From Haliotis asinina (taxonomy: Eukaryota; Mollusca; Gastropoda; Lepetellida; Haliotidae), in the NCBI RefSeq assembly GCF_037392515.1, contig NC_090295.1:16573001-16637000 (forward strand): DNA of 64,000 bases, read 5' to 3'. The notes under the pieces are model-generated. The model searched no databases. It was given only the letters and a program-made list of their open reading frames with translations, and had not been told where the DNA came from. Positions 1 to 10,600 of the stretch are shown one piece after another (position 1 is the stretch's first letter; each line of letters opens with the position of its first letter). The translations under genes were made by a program, and so were the position numbers.

Positions 1-599
1 AAGAAAAGCTGTAAAACACTGTCACTTCCTGCCCAGAACCCCAGGATGTCACGCCTCAGAAATAAGTAACCTTCTCACACAGACATATCAAGGACAACGC
101 ACAACAAGAAGACAATGTCTTTCCTCTGGGACTCTCGGTATGTTATCAGTGTTGGGTTTTCATCATTAACTATACATTTTCAACCAAACCATACTTGGAA
201 TTCTAGCTAGCCAAATACGCAGATTTCGTTTTAATATTCTGCAATCCATTTTTAGTAGTACCCGGTGGCCCGGCCCGACCCGACTTTTCTTGGCCCGACT
301 TTTAGGCCACCCCTGGGAACACGCATATTTATAGCTCCCGTTCCGACAACATCCCTGTCTGCCACAGGAACCGGATATCTCACTATAGGTTAAACATAGA
401 CCATAGATCTAAACACACGTCATATGTATTTTAAAAGAGTAAAGGAGCAGCAGCTGCCATATTGGGTCGTCGTGCCGACATCCACTCTTTCCGAAAAGCT
501 GAAATGTACGCTAAGAATTCGGTGACATTCGAAACTATGCACACGTACCTCTCAATTATACAGTTCCCCACACATCCTCCCTGATTTCCACGACATAAC
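1..599. other. No gene seen
   Basis: I see no gene here. A short GC-rich stretch of repeated GGCCCGAC-like words lies near 262-310. The words around 325-370 recur imperfectly near 18535-18580, which suggests the end of a dispersed repeat. Confidence 0.4.
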
Positions 600-2121
600 A
601 CCCATTTTATTAACTTCAATACTTCCTCAAACTCGAAAACCAAGGAGTTTCGGTTCCTTGCAATGTCATCCATTTCGTTTGCAGGTTTTTTCAGATTTGC
701 TGAAGTTGTTAGTATAAGAAGGTCAGATGTAAATTTCTGTGATGGGTACATGAGCATTTTTATAGAAAAATGCAAGACTGATGTATATAGAGACGGTAAA
801 TACGAGGGGATATCAAAATGTTTTGAGCCTTGCATATTTATACTTGACAAATAGTAATGGGCAGGGCACCTAACGTATATTAGAGTCCTAGCTATATATT
901 CCCGGTAGGATCACATAGCTGGATGCATTTCTTCAATGACAGTGCCTTGTAGAAGAGATATACCCCCTAGTGAATGTGAAAAATGGACAAGGTTGAATAT
1001 AGAGCAGTTACAAAGTTTCTTGTCGTGGTGGGCAACACGGCCAAGCAGGTTGAAGAGCGACTCACTACTGTTATGTAACATCATCCAATCATATATCATA
1101 TAAATATAGCTCTGCACCCCATTCTCATTCACCTGATGAAGGAGTAAGCAGTAACTCCGAAACTTTGTGTACTCATACTAAAGAAGTTGATATCTATAAA
1201 AATCTTCATTCTTAGTAAAGGTGTTATCCACATCGACTACTTGCCTCATGATACGATAATGAATGGAGAGTAATATGCTAACCTTCTGAAGCAGCTACGC
1301 CAGTCCATTAAAGAGAAGCGGCAAGGAAAGATCCGGCGAGGGATTCTTCTTCACCAGGACAATGCGTCAGTCGACACCAGTCAAGCTGCAAAGCCCTTAG
1401 CGACTTCCACCTCTTTCCTCGACTGAAAAAACACACCCGGGGCCAGGAATTTCAGGATGATGATGAGCTTATCGCTGCTGTGGAGGGTTTTTAGGGGACC
1501 AAGATGTGGAGTTCTTCAGATCAGGAATCAGCAACTGGCAAACCGGATGGGAGAAGTGTGTGAAGTTGGAAGGGGACTATGTTGAAAAATAAAGCAGTAT
1601 GAATTCCAAAATCTTGCTTTTTCAGGGCGAGGCTCAAAACCTTTTGATATCCTCTCGTATGTCTTAATTTCAGCTTCTGGATCCGAACTCTTTCCTGTTG
1701 CTATGCTTAGGCGTTACATAGTGAAAGCTGGAATTTGTGAGTATTCGCAGGAATACCTATTCAGAAAGTTACGTTTTTGTAGAAAACGTGGATGCCACAT
1801 TCTGAGGGGAGACACGCATATTTCATATTCCAGAGCCAGAAAGATATTTATTGAAGAATTCAAACTTGTAGGGGACGGTGTTAAGACAACAGTTTCATAA
1901 GAACTAAGATTTTTCCTAAGTCCAAACTTAAGGGTTTTTTTCAGACTTAACTCCTTTCATGAATACCGCCCCCGGTGGCGCTACTACTGCTGCCAGTGCT
2001 GGTGTACCAGACCGTTTGTTCAAAAGAGATGGCCGTTGGGGCTCTGAGAATGCAAAAGATGGATATGTCAAAGATAATGTAAAAGAACTGTTGAGTGTTA
2101 CATCGTTGTTGGGCTTGTGAG
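600..2121 (+). mobile_element. Tyrosine-recombinase element, broken and split by a mariner
   Basis: Two blocks read as one eukaryotic tyrosine recombinase of the kind often annotated as xerD-homolog-like. The first (about 627-802) carries FAGFFRFAEVVSIRRSD, which holds the first catalytic arginine, then KTDVYRDGK. The second (1658-2121) carries VAMLRRYIVKAG, then GGATTAASAGVPDRLFKR, GRW and AKDGYVKD, the usual C-terminal arginine, tryptophan and tyrosine region. A mariner lies between them at a TA. The element is broken and I see no ends for it. It could be Crypton-like or DIRS-related; the sequence here does not decide. Confidence 0.7.
803..1657 (+). mobile_element. Mariner transposon, degenerate and internally deleted
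   Basis: Terminal inverted repeats of 27 bp lie at 803-829 (starting CGAGGGGATATC) and 1631-1657 (ending GATATCCTCTCG) and differ at two positions by eye. A TA lies on each side (801-802 and 1658-1659), the duplication expected of mariners. The interior (1217-1592) reads as the end of a mariner transposase: QLRQSIKEKR, GKIRRGILLHQDNAS with the second catalytic aspartate, DDDELIAAVEG, and WEKCVKLEGDYVEK before a TAA. The segment that should carry the third catalytic residue (PPYSPDLAPSD type) is missing and the frame is interrupted, so it is not autonomous. It sits inside the recombinase coding region. Confidence 0.85.
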
Positions 2122-2344
2122 AATAAAATGTCGGAAAACATCTACCCGTTCTCTTAATTTCGAGCTGCGGTAGACATAACCCACGTTGTGTGTTTGTTAT
2201 ACAATTATATATGTTATACAAAATATTTTATGTTCGGTTGATCGAAGAGAATTACAACATAACATACAATTATGTGTGATTAATGTATCGAGAGCACAGT
2301 AAGCTAGAGGAGATGATAAAGCGTATCTTTATCGCGCCATGTCG

Positions 2345-2405
2345 AGTTTACCACGGTCTTTGTTATATTACGGTGTAAGTTGACTGTGGTAGCCGGAAGT
2401 GACGA
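2345..2405 (-). repeat. Repeat block with an inverted partner near 7.3 kb
   Basis: The segment containing ATTACGGTGTAAGTTGACTG is matched on the other strand at about 7315-7390, where CAGTCAACTTACACCGTAAT is read. The two copies face each other about 5 kb apart around the 5' exon and 5' intron of gene A. I do not recognise the family. Confidence 0.6.
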
Positions 2406-2879
2406 TAGCTTACAAATATATACCAGTATATAATACGCGTGCAGTATGTGAAGTCTGTCTCACATGTCCTGCTTGGAATATTCTCAAAAGCGTAGTTAAA
2501 CCATTTACTCACCTTTGGTGACGATCAGATAAAACGGCCCACCAGCCTCACAACGCAGTAAATAGTCTTCTCGGAACGCAAACCGAAAGTTGAAATTAAG
2601 AAAGGCGTGTGTTCTGATTGCACCGTGGTGATAAATGTCCATTACAAATTTGTATACACAGCTGACGTAAGCATCACGCGATCAATGTTATTCATTCAGT
2701 CCATGAGAATTTTTCCCCGACGTTCGCCTCATAACAGTCAGTCCCTCAGTCTCTGAACCACATTATTTCCCTTCCGTCCAACCATTTCTGCAATGCTAAA
2801 GCCCAAAATGAACCAGTTTAGATTTCCACGGGTTCAAGTTCTGAATCTCCCATATAACTATATCAGTTCAGAGTTATTT

Positions 2880-3050
2880 GTTTCTGTCTGTGAGGCTGAC
2901 TACCAGGATATGTGGGCAGCCATGGTGACATACATGTTATTTTATCCCAGTGGCGAAGATAGATGTCAATCACTGGATTGCCTGGTCTTGTCTTGATGAC
3001 TGACAGATCGCCTTAAAACATCTGGCATGCTGCAGTGTTAAACTATAAAC
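2880..3050 (-). repeat. Dispersed repeat, inverted copy of 35787-35945
   Basis: Words such as GGATATGTGGGCAGCCATGG and TGTCAATCACTGGATTG recur on the opposite strand near 35787-35945. The central words (CACTGGATTGTCTGGTC type) are those of the abalone-type SINE-like repeat, so this is probably a diverged relative of it. Confidence 0.6.
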
Positions 3051-3273
3051 AGCACAGAATTAACTATAGCAAAATACAGTGTACTTCTAAATATATGTCA
3101 TCCATGTGCTGAAATAGATCTCAGTATAACGCAGTTATTTTATCTATCCACCGTTAAGCAAGCTGAAATTTGACTTTTTTGTGTGTTGATATGTAAGACG
3201 TATATTAGTCACGTTCACTTCTGATAATATACACGTTTCGTAAAATTCGCTTTCTTTTTCGAGTCCACCGTCA

Positions 3274-3321
3274 TGACGTAATTGTTGTTCTCGGGATTTA
3301 GATAATGTTTATATCGGTCGC
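3274..3321 (+). promoter_or_regulatory. Conserved promoter-proximal block of gene A
   Basis: This 48-bp block starts TGACGTA, the core of a CREB/ATF-type site, and aligns without gaps to 39621-39668 upstream of gene C, with roughly 30 of 48 bases equal by eye. It directly precedes the conserved first exon. A TTTATAT word lies at about 3308-3315. The promoter role is inferred from paired conservation at paralogous genes and from the position beside a spliced exon. Confidence 0.5.
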
Positions 3322-3383
3322 TGAGTATAGTCGCTCTGAAGAAAGCTTGATCACAGACGTGTGTCAGCTGGCTCTGAATCAAG
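3322..3383 (+). other. Predicted 5' non-coding exon of gene A
   Basis: A 62-bp block aligns gap-free with 39669-39730 upstream of gene C (46 of 62 bases equal by hand count; both contain ATCACAGACGTG). Both copies end AAG directly before a consensus donor, GTGAGT here and GTACGT at C. The block has no ATG, which fits a spliced leader exon joined to the acceptor directly before the ATG at 7651. The intron would be about 4.3 kb. The transcription start is not determined. Confidence 0.6.
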
Positions 3384-3419
3384 GTGAGTTTTAATTTCCA
3401 GAGACATTGGGAAGATCAG

Positions 3420-3612
3420 GAATAGATTCCTAATGCTGGTGCGTTACTTGTATCCTGTCTGTAGCGAGATGGTTAAGCACCAGAAAAGTGAGAGAGTATG
3501 GTTTTACGCCGTTTATTCCAACAATATCACGGCGGGGGTCACCAGAGATGGGCTTCATCAATTGTACCCATGTGAGGAATCGAACCCAAACTAACTCACA
3601 TATATTGGTCGT
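3420..3612 (-). repeat. tRNA-derived SINE, diverged
   Basis: On the minus strand this reads as the tRNA-derived SINE seen elsewhere in the window: a box-B-like GGGTTCGATTCC, a short linker containing AAGCCCAT, then a GGAATAAACGGCGTAAAAC-like tail. It lies just inside the predicted 5' intron of gene A. Confidence 0.55.
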
Positions 3613-3699
3613 TTATTAGGGTCATTTTTAACAAGACCCTTTGCCATAAATGCCTGTAGTTCCGTGGTTTTTGTTGTAGTATTTTTTTTAAATAAAAAA

Positions 3700-4340
3700 A
3701 GCTCGATTATTTAATTTTGATCGTTAAACGATTGCTCCCCCATTGTTCCCCTGTGCCAAACTCCCCGGATATCTTGGGGCACGGGTAAACTGTAGCGCAA
3801 ATGGGTTGCGCAGGATACCGAAAATGACCAGTCTTCTTAAATGCGAGTGAAGCGAGCAAAGGTTGGCAACGTACTTCCCTCGCATCGGTTCGAAAAATAT
3901 TTCTCATGTCAAAATAAAATATCGCCACCATGAAAACTATACACCTATTTCTTCACTGGGTTGTTCTCTCTCATTTCCAACCCCATGTTGAACAATTACT
4001 CACGTGAAATATATTTTATTCAACATTTTAAACGCAACTCGTGGTATAGCAGACCGTACTTCGCCTCCATTACCACTTCCAGCTTCCGGTTCAACGGAGT
4101 GAAGGGACAGGGTATTATTCCATATGGAATGCTTACAGTTACCTCCCCTGCTTCATTCGCCCATTACGCCAGAAGTGTTTTTATGTAATGTTTTAATGTT
4201 ACGAAAATTCCAACAATAGCGACGACATATAAGACGAATAAACTCCAACAGGTTCATGATAAAATTAGGCAATATGGTACTTCTTTTTAATTTTTGCTTA
4301 TTCTTGTTCCGTCACTTCGTTCAACTGGAAGCTGGCAGAG
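3700..4340. repeat. Foldback element, copy 1, one arm plus centre
   Basis: The block 3890-4335 matches 8965-9395 closely (shared words: CATGTCAAAATAAAAT, TGTTGAACAATTACTCACGT, CAGACCGTACTTCGCCTCC). The outer part, 3700-3890, matches the reverse complement of the right arm of copy 2 (about 9601-9740; shared ATTTGCGCTACAGTTT). Copy 1 therefore has one full arm and the centre but no second arm; the 31-bp minisatellite begins where that arm should be. I see no coding potential. Confidence 0.65.
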
Positions 4341-4354
4341 GCTGGCAGAGGATG

Positions 4355-4803
4355 TGCATACGTCAGAGCTATCACTATCTCGTGGTGCATACGTAAGAGC
4401 TATCTATATCCCGTGGTGCATACGTCAGAGCTATTTATATCCCGTGGTACATACGTCAGGGCTATCTATATCCCGTGGTGCATACGTCAGGGCTATCTTT
4501 ATCCCGTGGTGCATACGTCAGGGCTATCTATATCTCGTGGTGGATACGTCAGGGCTATCTATATCCCGTGATGCATACGTCAGAGCTATCAATATCTCGT
4601 GGTGCATACGTTAGAGCTATCAATATCTCGTGGTGCATACGTAAGAACTATCTATATCCCGTGGTGCATACGTAAGAGCTATTTATACCCAGTGGTGCAT
4701 ACGTCAGAGCTATTTATATCCCTTGGTGCATACGTCAGAGCTATCTATATCCCGTGGTGCATGCGTCAGAGTTGTGTATATCTCTTGATGCTTACGTCAG
4801 CTA
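4355..4803. repeat. 31-bp minisatellite, about 14 copies
   Basis: The unit is close to GTGCATACGTCAGAGCTATC followed by TATATCCCGTG, 31 bp. Copies vary at a few positions (CAGAGC or CAGGGC, TATATCCC or TATATCTC). The open frames across it are by-products of the repeat. It lies in the predicted 5' intron of gene A and abuts foldback copy 1. Confidence 0.9.
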
Positions 4804-7650
4804 TCTACACAAATTCCTATTGGACAATCATCGCAATGGTGCAGTCAAAACACACCCGTTTCTTAATTTTATCTCTCGGTTTGCGTTCTGGAGAAGGCTC
4901 TTTAATGTGTTGTGTAGAGTAATTGAATATAACTGAACGCCGCTTTTTGAGAACATTCCAGGCACGACACCCGAATTGGGTTCACAAATTGTACTTCACA
5001 TGCCGGCACAGAGATGATTCAGCTTAACATCACTGCCACAGGCTAATTTGCATATCACGTGATCGGACTATTCTCTTCTTCTAAACTTCTTCTTAGATAA
5101 GAAGAGACCGGCGCGGGCTTCTCCATGTTTTACTTTTTTTTACATAAATAATCTTCTACAACTGCGACAGTAAGGTATGGAACAATTCATATTTATGTAT
5201 CAAAGGGGATCGATTGTTTGCTTTCCGTCGGCTTCGATGACAGCACGTGATGCCCCCATTCGTCACCACTCGCCCCTTTCCTTATCCTCTGAAAAGGACT
5301 TGCCCCCCCACTCGACGCTTGTTCTGTGCGAAAATACGACAGGTCATTCAGATTCGAACGCGCGCAGTGGATATTGTGCTTTGAAAAAAAATCCTGACTC
5401 CTTACATCCATTATGGCATTATGCTATTGTTTAGGAAATCGTGAAAAGTAAATACAACCAGCTTGGTACATTAAGAAACTTTTTGAGCAATTCTGCTGTG
5501 ATGCCATGCCCGAACGCCAAACAGACTGTAATTTCGGATTTTTTTAAGAGATAAATTCCCCACATGTACACGTATGTACATTCCGATTCCGTTTGTGTGA
5601 ACTATACAACTTTTTATACTGACTTAAAATGAATTAGTGCTGTCAACTAAATGGGATCGCTAGTGAGGTTGTTAAATTATTCTTGTTCTTATCTTTTTGT
5701 ATGCATATTTATTTGCCATGACGAATAAAGTGATTGAATTGATTTACATTTGTATATGTTGTAATTTAAAGATCAATACTGTCGTAAACGTTTATTGCAA
5801 AGATATATTGTTCGTATGTGTATCCTACTGCAAAATAACGATGTGTTAAGCACCGTGGTCGTGTTGGTTCTTGGTCTTTTCAATGCTGACGGATGTGTCG
5901 AACACTCGGATAAGTCGAACTTTCCCGTTGGACCCGACGAGTTCGACACAACGGGGTTTGACTGTATCGTCATATTGAAAGTACAAAGAACGTACCTAAC
6001 AGAACTGTGTTGTCTAATGTGAAGTTTTTGATAAAAATCATGCTACTGACGGCCGGAGATTCAAGTACACGCAAGTGTGTTTATTGACATAACGGCTCTC
6101 ACTGGTCCAGCTGAGCGTTTTTCTGGCGATCGTGCGGGCTTGTTATGATGATTGTATGTGCACGTCCAACGGTTTTAGGAAATGTAATAATAAATCGATT
6201 GGCGTTTCAAACCAATAATATTCTGTAAAATATACTGTATAAGTATTCAAAGCTATCTTTAATTTCAAAGTCAGTTTGGACTTTCTGCTTTGGCATGTAA
6301 TGTAGCATTTTTTTGTAATTAAATTAATTTTATTTGTATATTCAATGAAACAAATACCATTTAGTCAGTAAATCTTTTTTCTAAAATATATTTTGAAATA
6401 TAAGGTGACAATTACGTCTGAATATGTCTTTAATGTGTTTTCCCCTTCTTTTAGTTGTTTTAGCCTGACTCTACTCTGTTTTTAAGTATCATTTGAATCA
6501 AACACGACCAGAGTTACCGTTTCTGTCGCTATTCGGCTTGTCCCGAAATAACACGAGTTAGTCACGAATGTCACAACCGATGGAAGCAAAGGATCGCTAC
6601 CTAAAAGTGTTCCACGTTTTAAGATATTTTCTCATTAAAACTAAACCATTTTAACAATGATGTTTAATTAGACTTGTAGACTCATAAAAAAATAGTTAAG
6701 AAATATAATCCTAAAAAAGTATAGGAACTGTACTGTCAATGTACGATGGTCGAAATTGGCAGATATATGAGACTGAATCACTGTTGATACAGTAATAATG
6801 GATGTTTTGAGAATGCATCACCACATGGAATTCATATAAAGCAAAGCTATTCGTTCAGTTATTCCCCTGTTAGGTGACTGGAGTATGGCATGAAAATTTC
6901 AGGTTTACAATTTTCAGTCAGTAGTGTGTGATTTGACCCTGAAAACCCTGACCATGCACAGACGCAAGAAAATTATCGGAAAAAATGGTCTACAGTGATT
7001 TGTCGACCTGCCTCAAAAAACGTCTAGATTCATAATGACACCCCATGCACGGGTAGGAGGCTCACACGTTGTGCACGTGCTTCCCATGCAGTGTGTTTGC
7101 GTGTGATGAGAACGTGAACTGATTCTGCATACACAAGATGAATGTCATTATGACGTTCCTCAATGGGTTTTCTTTCTGCCAGAAATCAAAGTTCAGGTTC
7201 CCCTACTTTTTTTAAGAGTATATGTACATTACACTGAATGCACTATGCGTGACGACGCGTCACGTCATTTTTGCCTGTGGCTGGTCACATGGAACCTGGT
7301 AGGAGTTGATTGTACCTCCGTGGTGAGTCCACGTCACTTCCGCCTATCACAGTCAACTTACACCGTAATATATACACAGAAACCGTGTTAAATTTGAACC
7401 CGGACTTTGGCTTGATGAGATTATGCTTTACCAACACCTCTACCCCACTGTCTTCTCAATACATTAATGACACAGACCATATGTGTCACACACCATATAT
7501 AAATCACAATGTGGGTATTGGGCAGAACAAAGACACTACGCTGTTGGGTATAGCCCCTCGTGAGGCAAAAGGGCGAATTCCAGTAAACTCCCTGATAAAT
7601 GTTTAAGTGTAAGCAAAGACACAGGGGCTATTATGTGTTGGTTTTTGTAG
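4804..7650. other. Remainder of the predicted 5' intron of gene A
   Basis: I see no gene. Short dispersed words (TCGTCACCACTCGCCCCTTT near 5261, CTTGTCCCGAAATAACACGAG near 6538) recur near 15.6 kb and 49.1 kb. Overlapping open frames at 5773-6022 on both strands look like chance. Near 7500-7570, ATTGGGCAGA and ATAGCCCCTCGTGAGG recur just upstream of gene B exon 1 (about 20517-20552), so the paralogy extends upstream of the ATG. The sequence ends TTTTTGTAG, a splice acceptor, just before the ATG. Confidence 0.5.
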
Positions 7651-10600
7651 ATGGCAGAAGATGGAGTACGCCACAAGGTTGTGGATAACGTCGATGACTG
7701 CATCAAGGCTGTCGATGACCTCCTCAAGCAGCCGGTCGTTGCTGTGGACTGCGAGGGAATCAATCTCGGAAAGACGGGCCCTCTCACTCTCCTCCAGGTG
7801 GCCAAACTAGACGGTTTTGTCTACTTGTTCAATGTGTTCGTTGAGCCAAAAGTCTTTATTGAAGGCCGACTGAAGTCGTTTCTGGAAAATCGAAACATTG
7901 TCAAGGTTTGTCTGTCAAATGATGTCAATGATCAGTGTTTCTGGTAGGACACAAACTCAAAATAGATCTTAAACATTCTCACGACTGCCTCAATTTTCCG
8001 CCATGTTGATTTACTGGGCTTCAATTTAAATTTCGGGATGACAAATTCAGACGTGTGTTATTGGAGGACGAACAAATATATTTTTGATCAATATATTTAT
8101 TATTACACGTTTTCAAAGCTTATGCACCTCGGATGATCGTGTTCGTATCAAGAAATGCGTAGAGACGGAAGTAAATCTATGCAAAATAAGAAAGTCTGTT
8201 GGGGATTTCACACTAACACAATGGCCTGTCTCAAACTGGGTTCCACAACAACCAGTTGATGATAGGCGTTGAAGCTCAGATCACCTCATCAAATGAATGA
8301 CCTTTCTTTCAATTTTAGGTTTTTCATGCGTGCAGTGGTGACAGCGCGGCCCTGAAGTGCCAGTTTGATGTCATGCTGAACAATGTTTTTGACGTGCAGG
8401 TATTGTGAAACGATTACGCTTCATACTCTCGTTCAGCTTGTTTCATTGTTTCATAAACAAGGCCATACTCATTCATATTGCATCAGCGTACAACCAACCC
8501 ATCAATATTGCGTCTATGTTCAGCCAGCCCATCCTGATCACGTGATCCATGCTACGCTAATGTACAATCTCCATATTTTCCACAGAGAGCTCTTTTCATC
8601 ATTGAAAAATCTGAAGGAAGACAACTTCCATATTCCCGGAAGTTGATGGATGTTTGCAGCCGCTACACTAACGTCACTTCCCTTGAGAGAAAGGAAGACG
8701 TCACAGTAGGTTACACGTAGCTGAAGAAGAAAGAAAGTGGCATTACTGACAAACCTGAGTTCACTAAATACTGTGTGGTACCTATTTGTACTAGGTAGAG
8801 CAAAAGCGACATGTATACATAATTTCGTATATAGTTGTCGGTTTTTTATGTAGAAAGGTGGTATTTTATCAAAAGAAAGTTTTCAATGGGTTTGTCTTAA
8901 GTCAGTCAGTGTTTCTATACAGCTTTCCACGGTATAAGGCTTTATTTGGTGTGTTTTTTCATGTGTTTTTCATGTCAAAATAAAATTTCGCCACCATTAA
9001 AGGTATACATCCATTTCTTCATTGGGTTGTGCTCTTACATTTCCAACTCCATGTTGAACAATTACTCACGTGAAATATTTTTTATTCAACATTTTAATCG
9101 CAACTAGTGGTATATCAGACCGTACTTCGCCTCCATTCCCCTTTCCAGCTTCCGGTTCAACGAAGTGAAGGAACAGGAGGGTATTGTTCTATATGGAATA
9201 CTTACAATTATCTCCCTTGCTTCGTTCGCTCATTACGCCTGAAGTGTTTTTATGTAACGTTAAAATGTTCTAATGTTACGAAATTTCTAACAACAGAGAC
9301 AACAAATAAGACAAATAAATTCCAACAGGTTCATAATAAAACTAGGCAATGTGGAATTTCTTTTTAATTTTTGCTTATTCTTGTTACGTCACTCTGTTCA
9401 AACGGACGCTGGCAGGGGTAACGGAGGTGAAGAACGATCTGAATGCCACGAGTGGCGCTTAAAATGTTGCGAAAAAAAAACATTTCGGGTGAGTAATTAT
9501 TACACATGGGGTAGGATATTGAAGAGTACAACCAAGTGAGGAAACGGGAATGTATCTTTGATGGTAGTGATTTTTTGTTTTGACATGAAAAATATTTTTC
9601 CATCTGAAGCGAGGGAAGTACTGGTCATATTCACTATGATGCCGAACTCCATTTGCGCTACAGTTTGCCTGTGCCTTAAACTAGTAAGTAGGCTGGATAC
9701 AAAATCGCTCCTATTGTGCTCTGTGGTGCCGAAGTTCTGTCAGAATGATTATATTAAATCGGTTTTTAAGGGGGTCTAGTCTCGTTTTTATCTGAATTTG
9801 AGCGTCGGCTTAAATGTATTTATGAACAGAATTGGTGTACATCACTTCAAAATGGCAGTAAATCTCAGTCAAACATCCATGGAATTGTACTTAAATGTAC
9901 TTGCCCAGTGCATTGATGTATTTCGCATCAGACGCATCAGTAACGTATTAAAATTGGAGTGTATTATTATTTGTTTACCTATGCGACAAAGGTTATAATG
10001 AAAATGACTACCATTATGTTCTCGTGTCTTCCAAATTTAAACTTCCGCTTGAAACGTTTACCTTAAACCTATTGTACCAATCCAAGTAAAACTTAAAGGT
10101 CCCATGCAACCAAAAAATCAAACATAATTAAAACACAATTATCACTTATCCATGACATATAATCATGTAAAAAAAACAAATAAACAAAATCATAAGTGTA
10201 CAATTGCGATTCAAAAGTGCAATATTTTGTTCTTGGGCTTACTTCCCTCGAAACGAAGCCCTCGGGAGACCGAACCCAGTCATAGCAGGTAGGGGTGCAC
10301 TCCACACTCCGGCGCAGCGATGACTTAGCAAAACACTATAACATATACAATGCTGGCTCGCCACATGGAACTCTGGGCCCAAGTTTCGAAGCTCACTTAG
10401 TACTAACATAGACGTAAGCTAATGTATGGCACTTACGGCTATCTTAGAGGTGAGAGAGCTTAGAAAATCTAGGGCCTGGGTAGGAGAGTGGGTACACTCA
10501 ATTGCAAAGACGGCTTCCGATTGGCTGGTTCATTTGCTGTGGGCTCATCGTGTGTACAGAAAGATGATCTGTTTGATGGGCATTTCAGAAGTATGGCGAG

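Larger units (their letters stand above)
2122..3273. other. Non-coding spacer upstream of gene A
   Basis: I see no gene. The stretch holds one member of an inverted repeat pair (2345-2405) and one dispersed repeat copy (about 2880-3050), listed separately. The open frame at 2793-2996 overlaps the repeat and looks like chance. Confidence 0.4.
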
